Assembly (NCBI GenBank): GCA_964590225.1
Contig: CAZPWS010000003.1
Location: forward strand, 62,001 to 126,000
Direction: 5' to 3'
Length of the DNA stretch: 64,000 nt
DNA from: JAEUSG01 sp964590225
GTDB taxonomy: Bacteria; Fibrobacterota; OXYB2-FULL-49-7; JAEUSG01
Shown: positions 9,094 through 17,920 of the stretch, piece by piece
Layout of the letters: every line of letters begins with the position of its first letter
Numbering within the stretch: position 1 is the stretch's first letter
Made by a program: the position numbers and the translations under genes
Notes under the pieces: generated by a model
What the model was told of the DNA's origin: nothing
Database searches by the model: none
Seen by the model: the letters and a program-made list of their open reading frames with translations, nothing else

Positions 9094-10749
9094 CTATTCT
9101 TGTGTTAGAGGAACCCTTCCCAGCGCTGTTTTTACCATGTGCAGGAAAAAGGGATCCGGTCTTTCAAGTTTACTTGTTAATTCGGGATGAAACTGGCATC
9201 CGATAAAGCATGGGTGCTCGGGCAATTCCATTATCTGCATAATTCGTTTATCCGCTGCTCTGCCGGAGAATACAATGCCTTTTGCTTCAAGTTTTTCTAT
9301 GTAGTCGGGATTTACTTCATACCTGTGGCGGAAGCGGCGTCTTACGCTGCTTTCAAGAAGAATCTTGTGGGCGACTGAATTATGCTTGATAATTACATCG
9401 TGTCCACCAAGCCGCATGGTAGCACCTTTTTCTGTTACGGTTTTTTGTTCCGGAAGAATATCTATTACCGGATCCGATACCGTTTTACCATCGCTTAAAA
9501 CTTCGGCAGTATTAGCGCCCTCGATACCGCAGATGTTTCTTGCAAACTCAACAACTGCAAGCTGCATTCCGTAACAGATGCCAAGAAAAGGGAGCCTATT
9601 TTCCCTGCAATGGCGTATGATGTCTATTTTACCTTCAATGCCCCTTGCACCAAATCCACCCGGTACAATAACGCCATCAACTCCTGTAAGAAGGGATTCT
9701 GGCGTGGCCTTGCTCGACTCCATGCTATCTGTATCGATCCATTTTACCTTAACCTTTGCATCGAGCGCAGCACCGCAGTGGGCAAGAGCCTCAACTACAC
9801 TCGCATATGAATCTTCGAGGGTTGTGTATTTGCCACAAATTGCAATTGTTACAGACTTACTAGCTGATTCAAGATTTCTCTTGATTGTTGTTACAAGTTC
9901 TCTCCACCTTTTAAGTTCCGGTGGGCTGTATATGCCGAGCTTTTTATGAAGTATAGCTACAAGGCCTTCTTCTTCGTATGCAAGTGGAACTTCATAGACA
10001 CATTTTACATCGGGTCCGGAGATTACCGCTTCGGTTTCGACATCGCAAAACAGAGCGATTTTTTCCTTGATTTTTGGTGATAGATATTCTGCACATCTCG
10101 CGATAATAATGTCCGGCTCTATACCAAGTTCGTTTAGTGCCTTGACGCTCATCTGCGTTGGTTTGGTTTTTGGCTCGTTTACGCCGCTTGGTATCGGGAT
10201 ATATGTGAGGTGGACATAAACTATATCATTTGGCCCTACTTCGCGCCGTAGCTGGCGCACTGCCTCTATGTAAAATTGGTTTTCGAGATCACCAACGGTT
10301 CCACCTATTTCAACTATGGCAAGATCTGCTCCCTCATTCGAAACTGTCTGTCGTATCCACGATTTTATCTCATTTGTTACATGAGGAATGAACTGTACCG
10401 TTTTTCCGAGGTAGTCGCCCCTCCGTTCCTTTTCGAGTATGGACTTGAAAATCTTACCCATAGTAAGATTCCAGCCGAATTTGCAGTCTGTTCCAATAAA
10501 GCGCTCATAGTGGCCGAAGTCCATATCAACCTCACCACCGTCGTCCAGAACAAAGACCTCTCCATGTTCAACGGGGTTCATTGTGCCAGGATCGGTGTTC
10601 AGGTATCCGTCACATTTTATTGGGACAATTTTTAAGTGAGTTGAAAGAAGTCTTCCGATGGAGGCAGAGGCTATCCCTTTGCCAAGTCCAGAAAGAACGC
10701 CCCCTGTTATTACAATGTACTTCGGGGTTGTTGAGGACTTTTTTTTCAT
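9094..10749 (-). CDS. pyrG: CTP synthase
   Basis: 551 residues, normal for CTP synthase, which aminates UTP to CTP using glutamine and ATP. The synthetase domain begins YIVITGGVLSGLGKGIASASIG with family motifs DPGTMNPVEHGEVFVLDDGGE and GGTVGDLE. The C-terminal class I glutaminase domain has the Cys in FLGICYGMQ and the His/Glu pair in FHPELTS. It is the first gene of the minus-strand nucleotide train and diverges from groES. With carA and purF it makes three glutaminase-domain genes in four consecutive ORFs. A possible promoter lies at 10782-10811. Confidence 0.98.
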   Translation of the reverse strand: MKKKSSTTPKYIVITGGVLSGLGKGIASASIGRLLSTHLKIVPIKCDGYLNTDPGTMNPVEHGEVFVLDDGGEVDMDFGHYERFIGTDCKFGWNLTMGKIFKSILEKERRGDYLGKTVQFIPHVTNEIKSWIRQTVSNEGADLAIVEIGGTVGDLENQFYIEAVRQLRREVGPNDIVYVHLTYIPIPSGVNEPKTKPTQMSVKALNELGIEPDIIIARCAEYLSPKIKEKIALFCDVETEAVISGPDVKCVYEVPLAYEEEGLVAILHKKLGIYSPPELKRWRELVTTIKRNLESASKSVTIAICGKYTTLEDSYASVVEALAHCGAALDAKVKVKWIDTDSMESSKATPESLLTGVDGVIVPGGFGARGIEGKIDIIRHCRENRLPFLGICYGMQLAVVEFARNICGIEGANTAEVLSDGKTVSDPVIDILPEQKTVTEKGATMRLGGHDVIIKHNSVAHKILLESSVRRRFRHRYEVNPDYIEKLEAKGIVFSGRAADKRIMQIMELPEHPCFIGCQFHPELTSKLERPDPFFLHMVKTALGRVPLTQE

Positions 10750-10781
10750 CGCCTCTGTATTTATTGGTTCAGGTTCGACAT

Positions 10782-10811
10782 AAAGTAGTTTTTTTATCCG
10801 ATCGGTTGCAA
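10782..10811 (-). promoter_or_regulatory. Possible promoter of the pyrG-carB-purF-carA train
   Basis: On the minus strand TTGCAA (10811-10806) and TACTTT (10787-10782) are separated by 18 nt and lie 33 nt upstream of the pyrG ATG. Both hexamers are imperfect, so this is only the best-looking candidate in the 88-nt stretch between pyrG and the groES promoter. No pyrimidine-sensing leader hairpin is visible. Confidence 0.35.
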
Positions 10812-10836
10812 TACTTTTGATGGGTGATAAAGGGTA

Positions 10837-10865
10837 TTGACTTTTTTTTTCAAATTCATTATAAT
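10837..10865 (+). promoter_or_regulatory. Housekeeping sigma promoter of groESL
   Basis: TTGACT at 10837-10842 and TATAAT at 10860-10865, with a 17-nt spacer. The predicted start (about 10872) falls at the first base of the CIRCE operator, so HrcA binding would directly cover the transcription start. Confidence 0.85.
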
Positions 10866-10872
10866 TTCACTA

Positions 10873-10899
10873 TTAGCACTCGTTTGTGGTGAGTGCTAA
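10873..10899 (+). promoter_or_regulatory. CIRCE operator (HrcA binding site)
   Basis: Perfect match to the consensus TTAGCACTC-N9-GAGTGCTAA: left arm 10873-10881, right arm 10891-10899. CIRCE is bound by HrcA, whose gene lies downstream in the same cluster, giving autoregulated heat-shock control. I see no second copy in front of dnaK. Confidence 0.97.
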
Positions 10900-10944
10900 C
10901 AAAAGATGTTAAAACCAACATAAACAAAAATAGGAGGCTTTTAA

Positions 10945-11226
10945 ATGAAGGTTAAACCGTTAGCAGACAGGATTGTTGTAGAGGCGCTTGCTGCTGAAGA
11001 AAAGACAGCTGGTGGTATCATCATTCCCGACAATGCAAAAGAAAAACCACAGCAGGGCAAGGTAGTGGCCGTTGGATCGGGCAAGGTTGAAGATGGTAAA
11101 AAGATCGAAATGGAACTCAAGGTCGGTGATACTATTCTGTACGGAAAGTATTCCGGAACCGAAATCACGGTTGAAGGTAAAGAATATCTGATCATGCGTG
11201 AGAATGATGTTCTTGCTAAAATCTAA
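10945..11226 (+). CDS. groES: Co-chaperonin GroES
   Basis: 93 residues, typical length. It begins MKVKPLADRIVVEAL and contains the mobile-loop region EEKTAGGIIIPDNAKEKPQQG and the dome segment GDTILYGKYSGTEI. It forms the heptameric lid on GroEL in the cytoplasm. The ATG is preceded by TAGGAGG, a strong ribosome site. It follows the CIRCE-controlled promoter and leads groEL by 44 nt. Confidence 0.99.
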   Translation: MKVKPLADRIVVEALAAEEKTAGGIIIPDNAKEKPQQGKVVAVGSGKVEDGKKIEMELKVGDTILYGKYSGTEITVEGKEYLIMRENDVLAKI

Positions 11227-11270
11227 TCACCAATTAAAGTAACAATAAAAAAGAAATTCAGGAGTAAAAA

Positions 11271-12923
11271 ATGGCTAAACAGTTGAGATTCGATATGCCT
11301 GCGAGAGAGGCTCTCAAGAGGGGTGTTGATCAGCTTGCAAACGCGGTTAAGGTAACTCTCGGACCTAAAGGTCGTAATGTAGTTATAGACAAATCTTTCG
11401 GTTCACCAACAATCACAAAGGATGGCGTAACTGTTGCAAAAGAGGTGGAACTACCGGACGGATACGAAAATATGGGCGCGCAGCTTGTTAAAGAGGTAGC
11501 GAGCAAGACAAGTGATGTGGCCGGCGACGGAACAACCACTGCCACAGTATTAGCCCAAATTATTGTAAATGAGGGTTTCAGGAATGTAACGGCTGGCGCT
11601 AATCCTATGAGCCTTAAGAGAGGCATCGATAAGGCCGTTGAAGTTGTAGTTAAAGAACTAGACAAAATGAGCCGCAAGGTAGCGGGCAAAAAAGAGATTG
11701 CTCAGGTTGGTACTATTTCTGCTAATAGCGACGAAACAATTGGCAATCTAATAGCCGATGCAATGGAAAAGGTTGGCAAGGATGGCGTTATTACTGTTGA
11801 AGAGGCAAAGTCAACTGACACAACGCTTGAAGTTGTTGAAGGTATGCAGTTCGATCGTGGCTATATCAGCCCATACTTCGTAACAAATGCCGATAATATG
11901 GAAGCTGTTCTTGAAGATGCCAATATTCTTATTCACGATAAAAAGATCAGCGCCATGAAGGATCTTCTTCCTCTTCTTGAGAAGAGTGCCCAGTCTGGAC
12001 GGCAGCTTCTCATAATTGCCGAAGAGGTTGAAGGCGAAGCTCTTGCTACTCTTGTAGTTAACAAACTGCGTGGTACGCTCAAGGTTGCTTCTGTTAAGGC
12101 TCCTGGTTTTGGCGATCGCCGCAAGGCTATGCTTGAAGATATCGCAGTTCTTACAGGTGGTAAGGTAATTTCCGAAGAACTCGGTCTTAAGCTTGAGAAT
12201 ACTACACTTGCCGATCTCGGTAAGGCAAAGAGAGTTGTTATCGATAAAGACAACACTACTATTATCGAAGGCGCAGGAAAATCTGCCGATATCAAGGCGC
12301 GCATTGGTCAGATCCGTAAGCAGATCGAAGAGACAACTTCTGATTACGATCGCGAAAAACTTCAGGAAAGACTTGCTAAACTGGCTGGCGGCGTAGCTGT
12401 TATCAATGTTGGTGCCGCTACAGAAACAGAAATGAAGGAAAAGAAAGCTCGCGTTGAGGATGCTCTTCACGCAACCCGTGCAGCTGCAGAAGAAGGCATT
12501 GTTCCTGGTGGCGGTGTTGCTCTTATCCGTTGTATCGAAGCGGTAGAAAAAATGAAGCTCGAAGGTGATGAGGCCGTTGGCGTACGGATTGTCCGTCGTG
12601 CTCTCGAAGAACCAATGCGTCAGATTGCTGCTAATGCTGGAGTTGAAGGCAGCATTGTTGTCTCCGAAGTTCGGAAGAACAAGGACGATTACGGTTATAA
12701 CGCACAGACAAATGTATATGAAAATCTCATTGCTTCTGGCGTTATCGATCCTACCAAGGTTACCAAAGCGGCAGTTACAAATGCCTCTTCAATCGCTGGA
12801 CTCCTCCTCACTACTGAGGCGGTAATCACAGAAAAGAAAGAGGAAAAAGAGGCTGCTCCTGCGGGAGGCCGCGGTGGTATGGGCGGTATGGGCGGCATGG
12901 GCGGTATGGACGGAATGATGTAA
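11271..12923 (+). CDS. groEL: Chaperonin GroEL
   Basis: 550 residues with CAGGAG upstream of the ATG. Family signatures are clear: KVTLGPKGRNVVIDKSFGSP near the N-terminus, DVAGDGTTTATVLA (ATP binding and hydrolysis), and the GGM-repeat tail (GGMGGMGGMGGMDGMM) found in GroELs with foldase activity. It forms the 14-mer chaperonin with GroES. A strong hairpin lies between its stop and hrcA, which may lower downstream expression. Confidence 0.99.
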   Translation: MAKQLRFDMPAREALKRGVDQLANAVKVTLGPKGRNVVIDKSFGSPTITKDGVTVAKEVELPDGYENMGAQLVKEVASKTSDVAGDGTTTATVLAQIIVNEGFRNVTAGANPMSLKRGIDKAVEVVVKELDKMSRKVAGKKEIAQVGTISANSDETIGNLIADAMEKVGKDGVITVEEAKSTDTTLEVVEGMQFDRGYISPYFVTNADNMEAVLEDANILIHDKKISAMKDLLPLLEKSAQSGRQLLIIAEEVEGEALATLVVNKLRGTLKVASVKAPGFGDRRKAMLEDIAVLTGGKVISEELGLKLENTTLADLGKAKRVVIDKDNTTIIEGAGKSADIKARIGQIRKQIEETTSDYDREKLQERLAKLAGGVAVINVGAATETEMKEKKARVEDALHATRAAAEEGIVPGGGVALIRCIEAVEKMKLEGDEAVGVRIVRRALEEPMRQIAANAGVEGSIVVSEVRKNKDDYGYNAQTNVYENLIASGVIDPTKVTKAAVTNASSIAGLLLTTEAVITEKKEEKEAAPAGGRGGMGGMGGMGGMDGMM

Positions 12924-12948
12924 TTTTCTGTTAGAAACTGTTAACTTA

Positions 12949-12994
12949 TTCCCCGTGAGGCTCCAACCGTTTTGGAATCTTGCGGGGAAGTTTT
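12949..12994 (+). terminator. Hairpin between groEL and hrcA, possible attenuating terminator
   Basis: Outer stem TTCCCCG (12949-12955) pairs with CGGGGAA (12983-12989), with inner TCCAA/TTGGA (12962-12966 / 12972-12976), followed by GTTTTG. The short U run suggests partial termination. No promoter fits between it and hrcA, so hrcA and grpE probably depend on read-through, keeping repressor levels far below chaperonin levels. Confidence 0.6.
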
Positions 12995-13015
12995 GTTTAC
13001 GGAATCTGTGTGTAG

Positions 13016-14041
13016 ATGAGTGTTATAGTTCTAAACGATAGAGAACAAAGAGTACTTGAAACCATTGTCCGTGACTTTATGGTTATGGGGGAGCCTGAGG
13101 GGTCTAGAACCATTTCGCGGAAAAGTGGACTTGAATTGAGTGCTGCTTCTATCCGTAATGTAATAAGTGATCTTGAGGAAAAAGGATATGTCGAACCGTT
13201 GCATACCTCGTCTGGTCGTGTTCCGACGGATAAAGGGTATCGCTTCTATGTCGATTACCTTATTCGCATGTCAACCCTTACGAGCGAGGATAGAGACAAA
13301 ATTGAGAGAGAGGTGGAGGCTACGGCAGGAAGCATAGATGAAATTGCAAAGGCAACATCTCGGATGCTATCATCGCTTACCTGTCAATTGGGCTTTGTTC
13401 TCTCACCCAGATTTGAGAGTGGGGTTTTCCGCCGTCTCACCGTAGCGGAAGTATCGGAGAGAAGATTTTTGCTGGTGCTTGCAATAGAGTCTGGTCTCGT
13501 AAATACCGTTGTTGCGGAGGTAGAATCGCCAATTTCTTCAAGAGAGCTTGATGATGCAGTTGCTTTTATCAACGAGAGACTTTCCGGTCGCCGTCTGTCC
13601 GACATCCAAAAACATCTTGCCGAAATGATCTACACTGATGATACCGACAAAACCGAACTTGTGAGACTTTTTGTAAGGAACTACGAAAATCTTTCTGCTT
13701 TTCCTGTTGATAAAATCATTCACTTGGCTGGTACTGCTAACATAATAAACCAGCAGGAGTATTTAAAGAAGGAAAACCTTGAAGCTGTGGTTGAACTTGT
13801 CGAAAATAAGGAAATGCTGATACATCTTTTTGAAAATAGAAAGAATCAGGATGGTGTTTACATAACTATAGGGGCGGAGAACTCCGATGGTGAACTGAAG
13901 GCATATACAGTTATGTCTGCCAAATACACTATTGGAGGGGTGTCGGGTGCGCTTGGGGTAATTGGTCCGAGGCGGTTGGAGTATCCAAAAATTATTCCTA
14001 TGGTTGATTACGCAGCTCAAATGATGTCTAAAAAGTTCTGA
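13016..14041 (+). CDS. hrcA: Heat-inducible transcription repressor HrcA
   Basis: 341 residues. N-terminal winged helix-turn-helix: SRTISRKSGLELSAASIRNVISDLEEKGYVEPLHTSSGRVPTDKGYRFYVD is spread over about residues 30-85 and carries the hallmark SGRxPTDxGYRxYV element. The middle and C-terminal parts fit the GAF-like HrcA dimer domain. It binds the CIRCE site upstream of groES, and GroEL is its usual folding partner and thermosensor. The start ATG lacks a close Shine-Dalgarno sequence, which again fits low expression. It is located between groEL and grpE. Confidence 0.97.
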   Translation: MSVIVLNDREQRVLETIVRDFMVMGEPEGSRTISRKSGLELSAASIRNVISDLEEKGYVEPLHTSSGRVPTDKGYRFYVDYLIRMSTLTSEDRDKIEREVEATAGSIDEIAKATSRMLSSLTCQLGFVLSPRFESGVFRRLTVAEVSERRFLLVLAIESGLVNTVVAEVESPISSRELDDAVAFINERLSGRRLSDIQKHLAEMIYTDDTDKTELVRLFVRNYENLSAFPVDKIIHLAGTANIINQQEYLKKENLEAVVELVENKEMLIHLFENRKNQDGVYITIGAENSDGELKAYTVMSAKYTIGGVSGALGVIGPRRLEYPKIIPMVDYAAQMMSKKF

Positions 14042-14082
14042 AAACTAAATTCTTGCACTATAACCAACAGGAGATTTACGAA

Positions 14083-14634
14083 ATGGACAATGAGGAAAAA
14101 AAAGAAGAGGCAACAACTGCTGATACCGTAGATAATATTGCTACTCTTTCTCCGGACGAAAAAGTTAACCAACTTGAACAGACTGTTAAAAACTTGGAAG
14201 ATGAGGTGCAGGGTTTAAAGGATAGTAAGCTTAGGCTCCTCGCTGAATTTGATAACTTTAAGAGGAGGACGGCTAAAGAATCCGTCCGGATGGTGGAATT
14301 CGCCAACGAAGGCTTGATAAAAACACTACTTCCGGTTCTTGAGAATTTTGAAAGAGCACTCGATCCCACACACAAAGAGAGTGACATAGACGCCTTTTAC
14401 AAGGGTGTTGAAATGATTTATAAGGGTTTTTATGAGGCATTGAAGAAAGTGGGGGTTGAAGAGGTAAATCCGATTGGGGAGGAGTTTGATTCAGAAAAGC
14501 ATGAAGCGATAATGCAGGTTGAGTCGGCCGATGTGCCCGAGCACCATATTGCGCTTGTTATGCAAAAGGGCTATAAAATTGGCGAAAAGATGGTTCAATA
14601 TGCAAAGGTTGCTGTTTCAAAAGGAAACACATAA
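14083..14634 (+). CDS. grpE: Nucleotide exchange factor GrpE
   Basis: 183 residues from the ATG at 14083, preferred to an upstream in-frame TTG (14053) because AACAGGAG ends 9 nt upstream and the protein then starts MDNEEKKEE. A long acidic, coiled-coil N-terminus (KVNQLEQTVKNLEDEVQGLKD) leads into the conserved core LRLLAEFDNFKRRTAKE and the beta-domain segment (NPIGEEFDSEKHEAIMQVE..HHIALVMQKGYKIGEKMVQYAKVAV). It exchanges nucleotide on DnaK. It is followed by a strong terminator, so it is transcribed with groESL-hrcA rather than with dnaK. Confidence 0.96.
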   Translation: MDNEEKKEEATTADTVDNIATLSPDEKVNQLEQTVKNLEDEVQGLKDSKLRLLAEFDNFKRRTAKESVRMVEFANEGLIKTLLPVLENFERALDPTHKESDIDAFYKGVEMIYKGFYEALKKVGVEEVNPIGEEFDSEKHEAIMQVESADVPEHHIALVMQKGYKIGEKMVQYAKVAVSKGNT

Positions 14635-14687
14635 AGCTTTATAGTTCTTGCTACTATTTGTAACTAATTGTATTATCAAGTAGATAC

Positions 14688-14714
14688 GCCGCTTATAATA
14701 GCGGCTTTTTTTTT
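14688..14714 (+). terminator. Rho-independent terminator after grpE
   Basis: Stem GCCGCT (14688-14693), loop TATAAT, stem AGCGGC (14700-14705), followed by nine T residues (14706-14714). It separates the CIRCE operon from dnaK-dnaJ, so those genes must have their own promoter in 14715-14779, where only a weak candidate (TTGTTC at 14726, TTAAAT at 14747) is seen. Confidence 0.92.
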
Positions 14715-14779
14715 GCTTACCAATGTTGTTCAAGTTTAATTAGTTTTTAAATGCGAATCAAAATTTAAGGAGTTTCAAA

Positions 14780-16756
14780 ATGGGTAAAGTAATTGGAATT
14801 GATTTAGGAACTACCAACTCTTGCGTTTCTATAATGGAAGCTGGTGAACCTAAGGTTATTGTTAATGCTGAGGGTAACAGGACAACACCGTCGGTAATAG
14901 GTTTTTCAAAAAATGGTGAAATACTTGTGGGACAGACTGCAAAAAGGCAGGCGGTAACAAATCCTGAGAACACCATATACTCCATAAAGCGTTTTATGGG
15001 AAGGCGACACAGCGAAGTGGATCAGGAAGAGAAAATTGTACCGTACAAGATTACTGGTGGGTCGAATGAGCTTGTCAAGGTTTTTACAAACGGGAAAGAG
15101 TACACACCGCCTGAGCTTTCAGCGATGATTCTTCAAAAGATGAAAAAGACTGCGGAAGATTATCTTGGTCATGAAATAACTCAGGCTGTTGTTACCGTTC
15201 CTGCCTATTTCAATGATGCACAACGGCAGGCTACAAAGGATGCTGGCCGTATTGCCGGACTTGATGTGCTTCGAATCGTCAACGAACCGACAGCGGCTGC
15301 TCTCGCTTATGGTCTCGACAAAAAAAAGAAAAACGAAATTGTGGCGATATACGATTTTGGTGGTGGCACATTTGATATCTCCATTCTTGAAATTGGCGAT
15401 GGCGTATTTGAAGTAAAGTCAACAAATGGCGACACCCATCTTGGTGGGGACGATCTCGATCAGGTTTTGATAGATCATCTTGCACTTGAGTTTCAGAAAG
15501 AGAACGGAATAGATTTACGAAAAGATAGAATTGCGTTGCAGCGTCTTAAAGAGGCAGCCGAGAGGGCAAAAATTGAGCTCTCTTCTTCAATGAGTACTAA
15601 TGTTAATCTTCCTTTCATAACGGCAGATGCTTCGGGGCCGAAACACTTGGATCTTACCCTTACCCGTGCCCGTTTTGAACAGCTTATAGCGCCTATAGTC
15701 GAAAAGTCGGTGCAGCCGTGCATGCAGGCGATAAAGGATGCCGGCGTATCGGTTTCTCAAATTTCCGAAGTACTGCTTGTCGGCGGTTCTACCCGTGTTC
15801 CGCTTATTCAACAGAAAGTAAAGGAAATTTTCGGTAAAGAACCCAACAAGAGCCTGAATCCTGATGAAGTAGTGGCAATAGGCGCGGGCGTTCAGGGTGC
15901 AATTCTTGCGGGCGATGAAGCGGTGAAGGATGTATTGCTGCTTGATATAACGCCTCTTTCGCTTGGAATAGAGACTCTTGGCGGAGTAATGACAAAGCTG
16001 ATTGATAAGGGAACAACCATACCAACAAAGAAAAGTCAGGTTTTTTCGACTGCTGACGATAATCAGACTGCTGTGTCAATTCATGTGCTTCAGGGTGAAA
16101 GGGAGATGGCAAAGTATAACAGAACTCTTGGAAGGTTCGATCTCATTGGAATTCCCCCTGCGCCAAGAGGCGTACCGCAGATTGAGGTAACTTTTGATAT
16201 TGATGCCAATGGTATAGTGAATGTGTCCGCGAAGGATATGGCGACCGGAAAGGAGCATAAAATCCGCATTGAGGCAAGTTCAGGCTTGTCCGAGCAGGAG
16301 ATACAGCGTATGGTCAAGGATGCAGAGGCGCATGCGGCTGAGGATAAAAAGATGCGCGAGGCTGTTGACGCTAAGAATAAGGCCGAACAGCTAATATTTG
16401 CAACCGAAAAGGCAGTCAAGGAGTACGGCGATAAAGTTAGCGACGAAGAAAAAAAGAAAATTGAAGAGGCGATAGCAAAGTTAAAAGAGGCCGTTAAGGG
16501 CGAAAGTGTTGAGGCAATAAATAAGGGTGTTGAAGAATTGTCTCAGGCGGCGCATAAAATTTCCGAGGAGATGTATAAGGCGGCGCAGTCTGCTGCTGGT
16601 GGAGCTCAAGGAGGGGGTGCGGCGCAAGGCGCTCCAGGGGCGCAGGCAAATGGCGGTCCAACAGGTGAAGCTTCTGGCGGAGCTTCTTCTCAGGGCGGTG
16701 GAAAATCAGACAAAAATGATGGAGCCGTTGATGCCGACTTTGAGGTTGTAAAGTAA
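14780..16756 (+). CDS. dnaK: Chaperone DnaK (Hsp70)
   Basis: 658 residues with AAGGAG upstream of the ATG. Signatures: GIDLGTTNSCVSIMEAG at the N-terminus, IYDFGGGTFDISILE, LVGGSTRVPLIQQKV, and the linker/substrate domain entry KDVLLLDITPLSLGIETLGGVMTKLI. The C-terminal tail is Gly/Ala/Gln-rich and ends in an acidic DADFEVVK-type sequence. It is the cytoplasmic ATP-dependent holdase/foldase that works with DnaJ (3 nt downstream) and GrpE. No CIRCE precedes it, so its heat regulation must differ from groESL. Confidence 0.99.
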   Translation: MGKVIGIDLGTTNSCVSIMEAGEPKVIVNAEGNRTTPSVIGFSKNGEILVGQTAKRQAVTNPENTIYSIKRFMGRRHSEVDQEEKIVPYKITGGSNELVKVFTNGKEYTPPELSAMILQKMKKTAEDYLGHEITQAVVTVPAYFNDAQRQATKDAGRIAGLDVLRIVNEPTAAALAYGLDKKKKNEIVAIYDFGGGTFDISILEIGDGVFEVKSTNGDTHLGGDDLDQVLIDHLALEFQKENGIDLRKDRIALQRLKEAAERAKIELSSSMSTNVNLPFITADASGPKHLDLTLTRARFEQLIAPIVEKSVQPCMQAIKDAGVSVSQISEVLLVGGSTRVPLIQQKVKEIFGKEPNKSLNPDEVVAIGAGVQGAILAGDEAVKDVLLLDITPLSLGIETLGGVMTKLIDKGTTIPTKKSQVFSTADDNQTAVSIHVLQGEREMAKYNRTLGRFDLIGIPPAPRGVPQIEVTFDIDANGIVNVSAKDMATGKEHKIRIEASSGLSEQEIQRMVKDAEAHAAEDKKMREAVDAKNKAEQLIFATEKAVKEYGDKVSDEEKKKIEEAIAKLKEAVKGESVEAINKGVEELSQAAHKISEEMYKAAQSAAGGAQGGGAAQGAPGAQANGGPTGEASGGASSQGGGKSDKNDGAVDADFEVVK

Positions 16757-16759
16757 TAG

Positions 16760-17920
16760 ATGGCAACCAAACGAGATTACTACGAAATACTTGGAATTTC
16801 AAAAGATGCGGACGCGGACACCATAAAGTCCGCGTATCGCAAACTTGCTGTCCAGTACCACCCCGATAAAAACAAAGGAAATAAAGAGGCCGAAGAAAAG
16901 TTTAAAGAGGCTTCTGAGGCGTACGAAGTTCTCAAGGATCCTGCCAAACGGAAGCAGTACGATCAGTTCGGTCATTCAGCCTTTTCGCAAGGAGGGGGTT
17001 ACGGTGGTGGGTTTCGAGGATTTCAGGACTTCGACCTTTCCGATGCGCTCCGCTCCTTTATGAATGATTTTGGTGGAGATTCATTCTTTTCCGATTTCTT
17101 TGGTGGAGGAGGCAGAAGAAGGGGTGGTCGGGGTGGTGGAGCACCAGCCGGAAGAGATCTTCAGGTAAGGCTCACTCTTACGCTTGAGGAAATAGCGACC
17201 GGTGTATCTAAAAAGATCAAGTACAAAAAGATGGAAAAATGTCCGGACTGCGGCGGCTCGGGCGGGTCCGGTATTCAAAGTTGTTCACAGTGTGGTGGCT
17301 CGGGACAAGTTCGCAGGGTTTCAAATTCAATTTTTGGACAAATGGTTAATGTCGTTGTTTGTCCAGCTTGTCAGGGACAAGGACAGACAGTGAGCAATAA
17401 GTGCCGAACATGTGGAGGAGAGGGGCGTAAACAGGTAGAAACAACTGTTTCGGTAAATATTCCGGCTGGCGTTGCCGAGGGCAATTACATCCCTCTTAAG
17501 GGTATGGGGGATGCCGGACCTAATGGTGGGCCGGCTGGTGACCTTATAGTTCTTGTTGAAGAGGAGTCGCACAAAGTGTTCGATCGTCATGGCCACGATC
17601 TTGTAACAGAGCTTGCAATTACAGCCCCACAGGCAGCTATCGGTGACACCGTTGTTATGAATACCCTTGAAGGGAAAATTAAGCTTACAATTCCGGCGGG
17701 TACACAGTCTGAATCTGTTCTCAGGTTGCGTGAGAAGGGGTTGCCGGAGGTAAATAATAACAGAAATCGAGGCGATATACTTGTTAAAATACATGTCGCT
17801 GTACCGGAAAGATTGTCTTCTGAAGAAAAGGAGTTGTACCGAAAATTAATGGAGATCGACTCAAAAAAGGGGTCGGGGAATCCTCTTTTTAGAAAGGTAA
17901 GGCAGTGGTTTGAATCGTGA
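16760..17920 (+). CDS. dnaJ: Chaperone DnaJ (Hsp40)
   Basis: 386 residues. J domain at the N-terminus (KRDYYEILGISKDA, then YHPDKN with the HPD motif near residue 33), a Gly/Phe-rich region (about 75-130), and four zinc-binding CxxCxGxG repeats (CPDCGGSG, CSQCGGSG, CPACQGQG, CRTCGGEG). The C-terminal substrate domains follow (PAGVAEGNYIPLKGMGDAG). It stimulates DnaK ATPase and delivers clients. Its end overlaps the possible TTG start of the sigma-54 activator, suggesting co-transcription. Confidence 0.98.
   Translation: MATKRDYYEILGISKDADADTIKSAYRKLAVQYHPDKNKGNKEAEEKFKEASEAYEVLKDPAKRKQYDQFGHSAFSQGGGYGGGFRGFQDFDLSDALRSFMNDFGGDSFFSDFFGGGGRRRGGRGGGAPAGRDLQVRLTLTLEEIATGVSKKIKYKKMEKCPDCGGSGGSGIQSCSQCGGSGQVRRVSNSIFGQMVNVVVCPACQGQGQTVSNKCRTCGGEGRKQVETTVSVNIPAGVAEGNYIPLKGMGDAGPNGGPAGDLIVLVEEESHKVFDRHGHDLVTELAITAPQAAIGDTVVMNTLEGKIKLTIPAGTQSESVLRLREKGLPEVNNNRNRGDILVKIHVAVPERLSSEEKELYRKLMEIDSKKGSGNPLFRKVRQWFES

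Noticed and set aside
11811..12470. Long open frame on the strand opposite groEL (over 200 codons)
   Set aside because: Lies fully inside groEL with no ribosome site or protein-like composition; strong codon bias of the sense gene explains the lack of stops.
14726..14752. TTGTTC / TTAAAT as dnaK promoter
   Set aside because: Spacer of only 15 nt and weak hexamers; a promoter is required here, but this sequence cannot be called with confidence.
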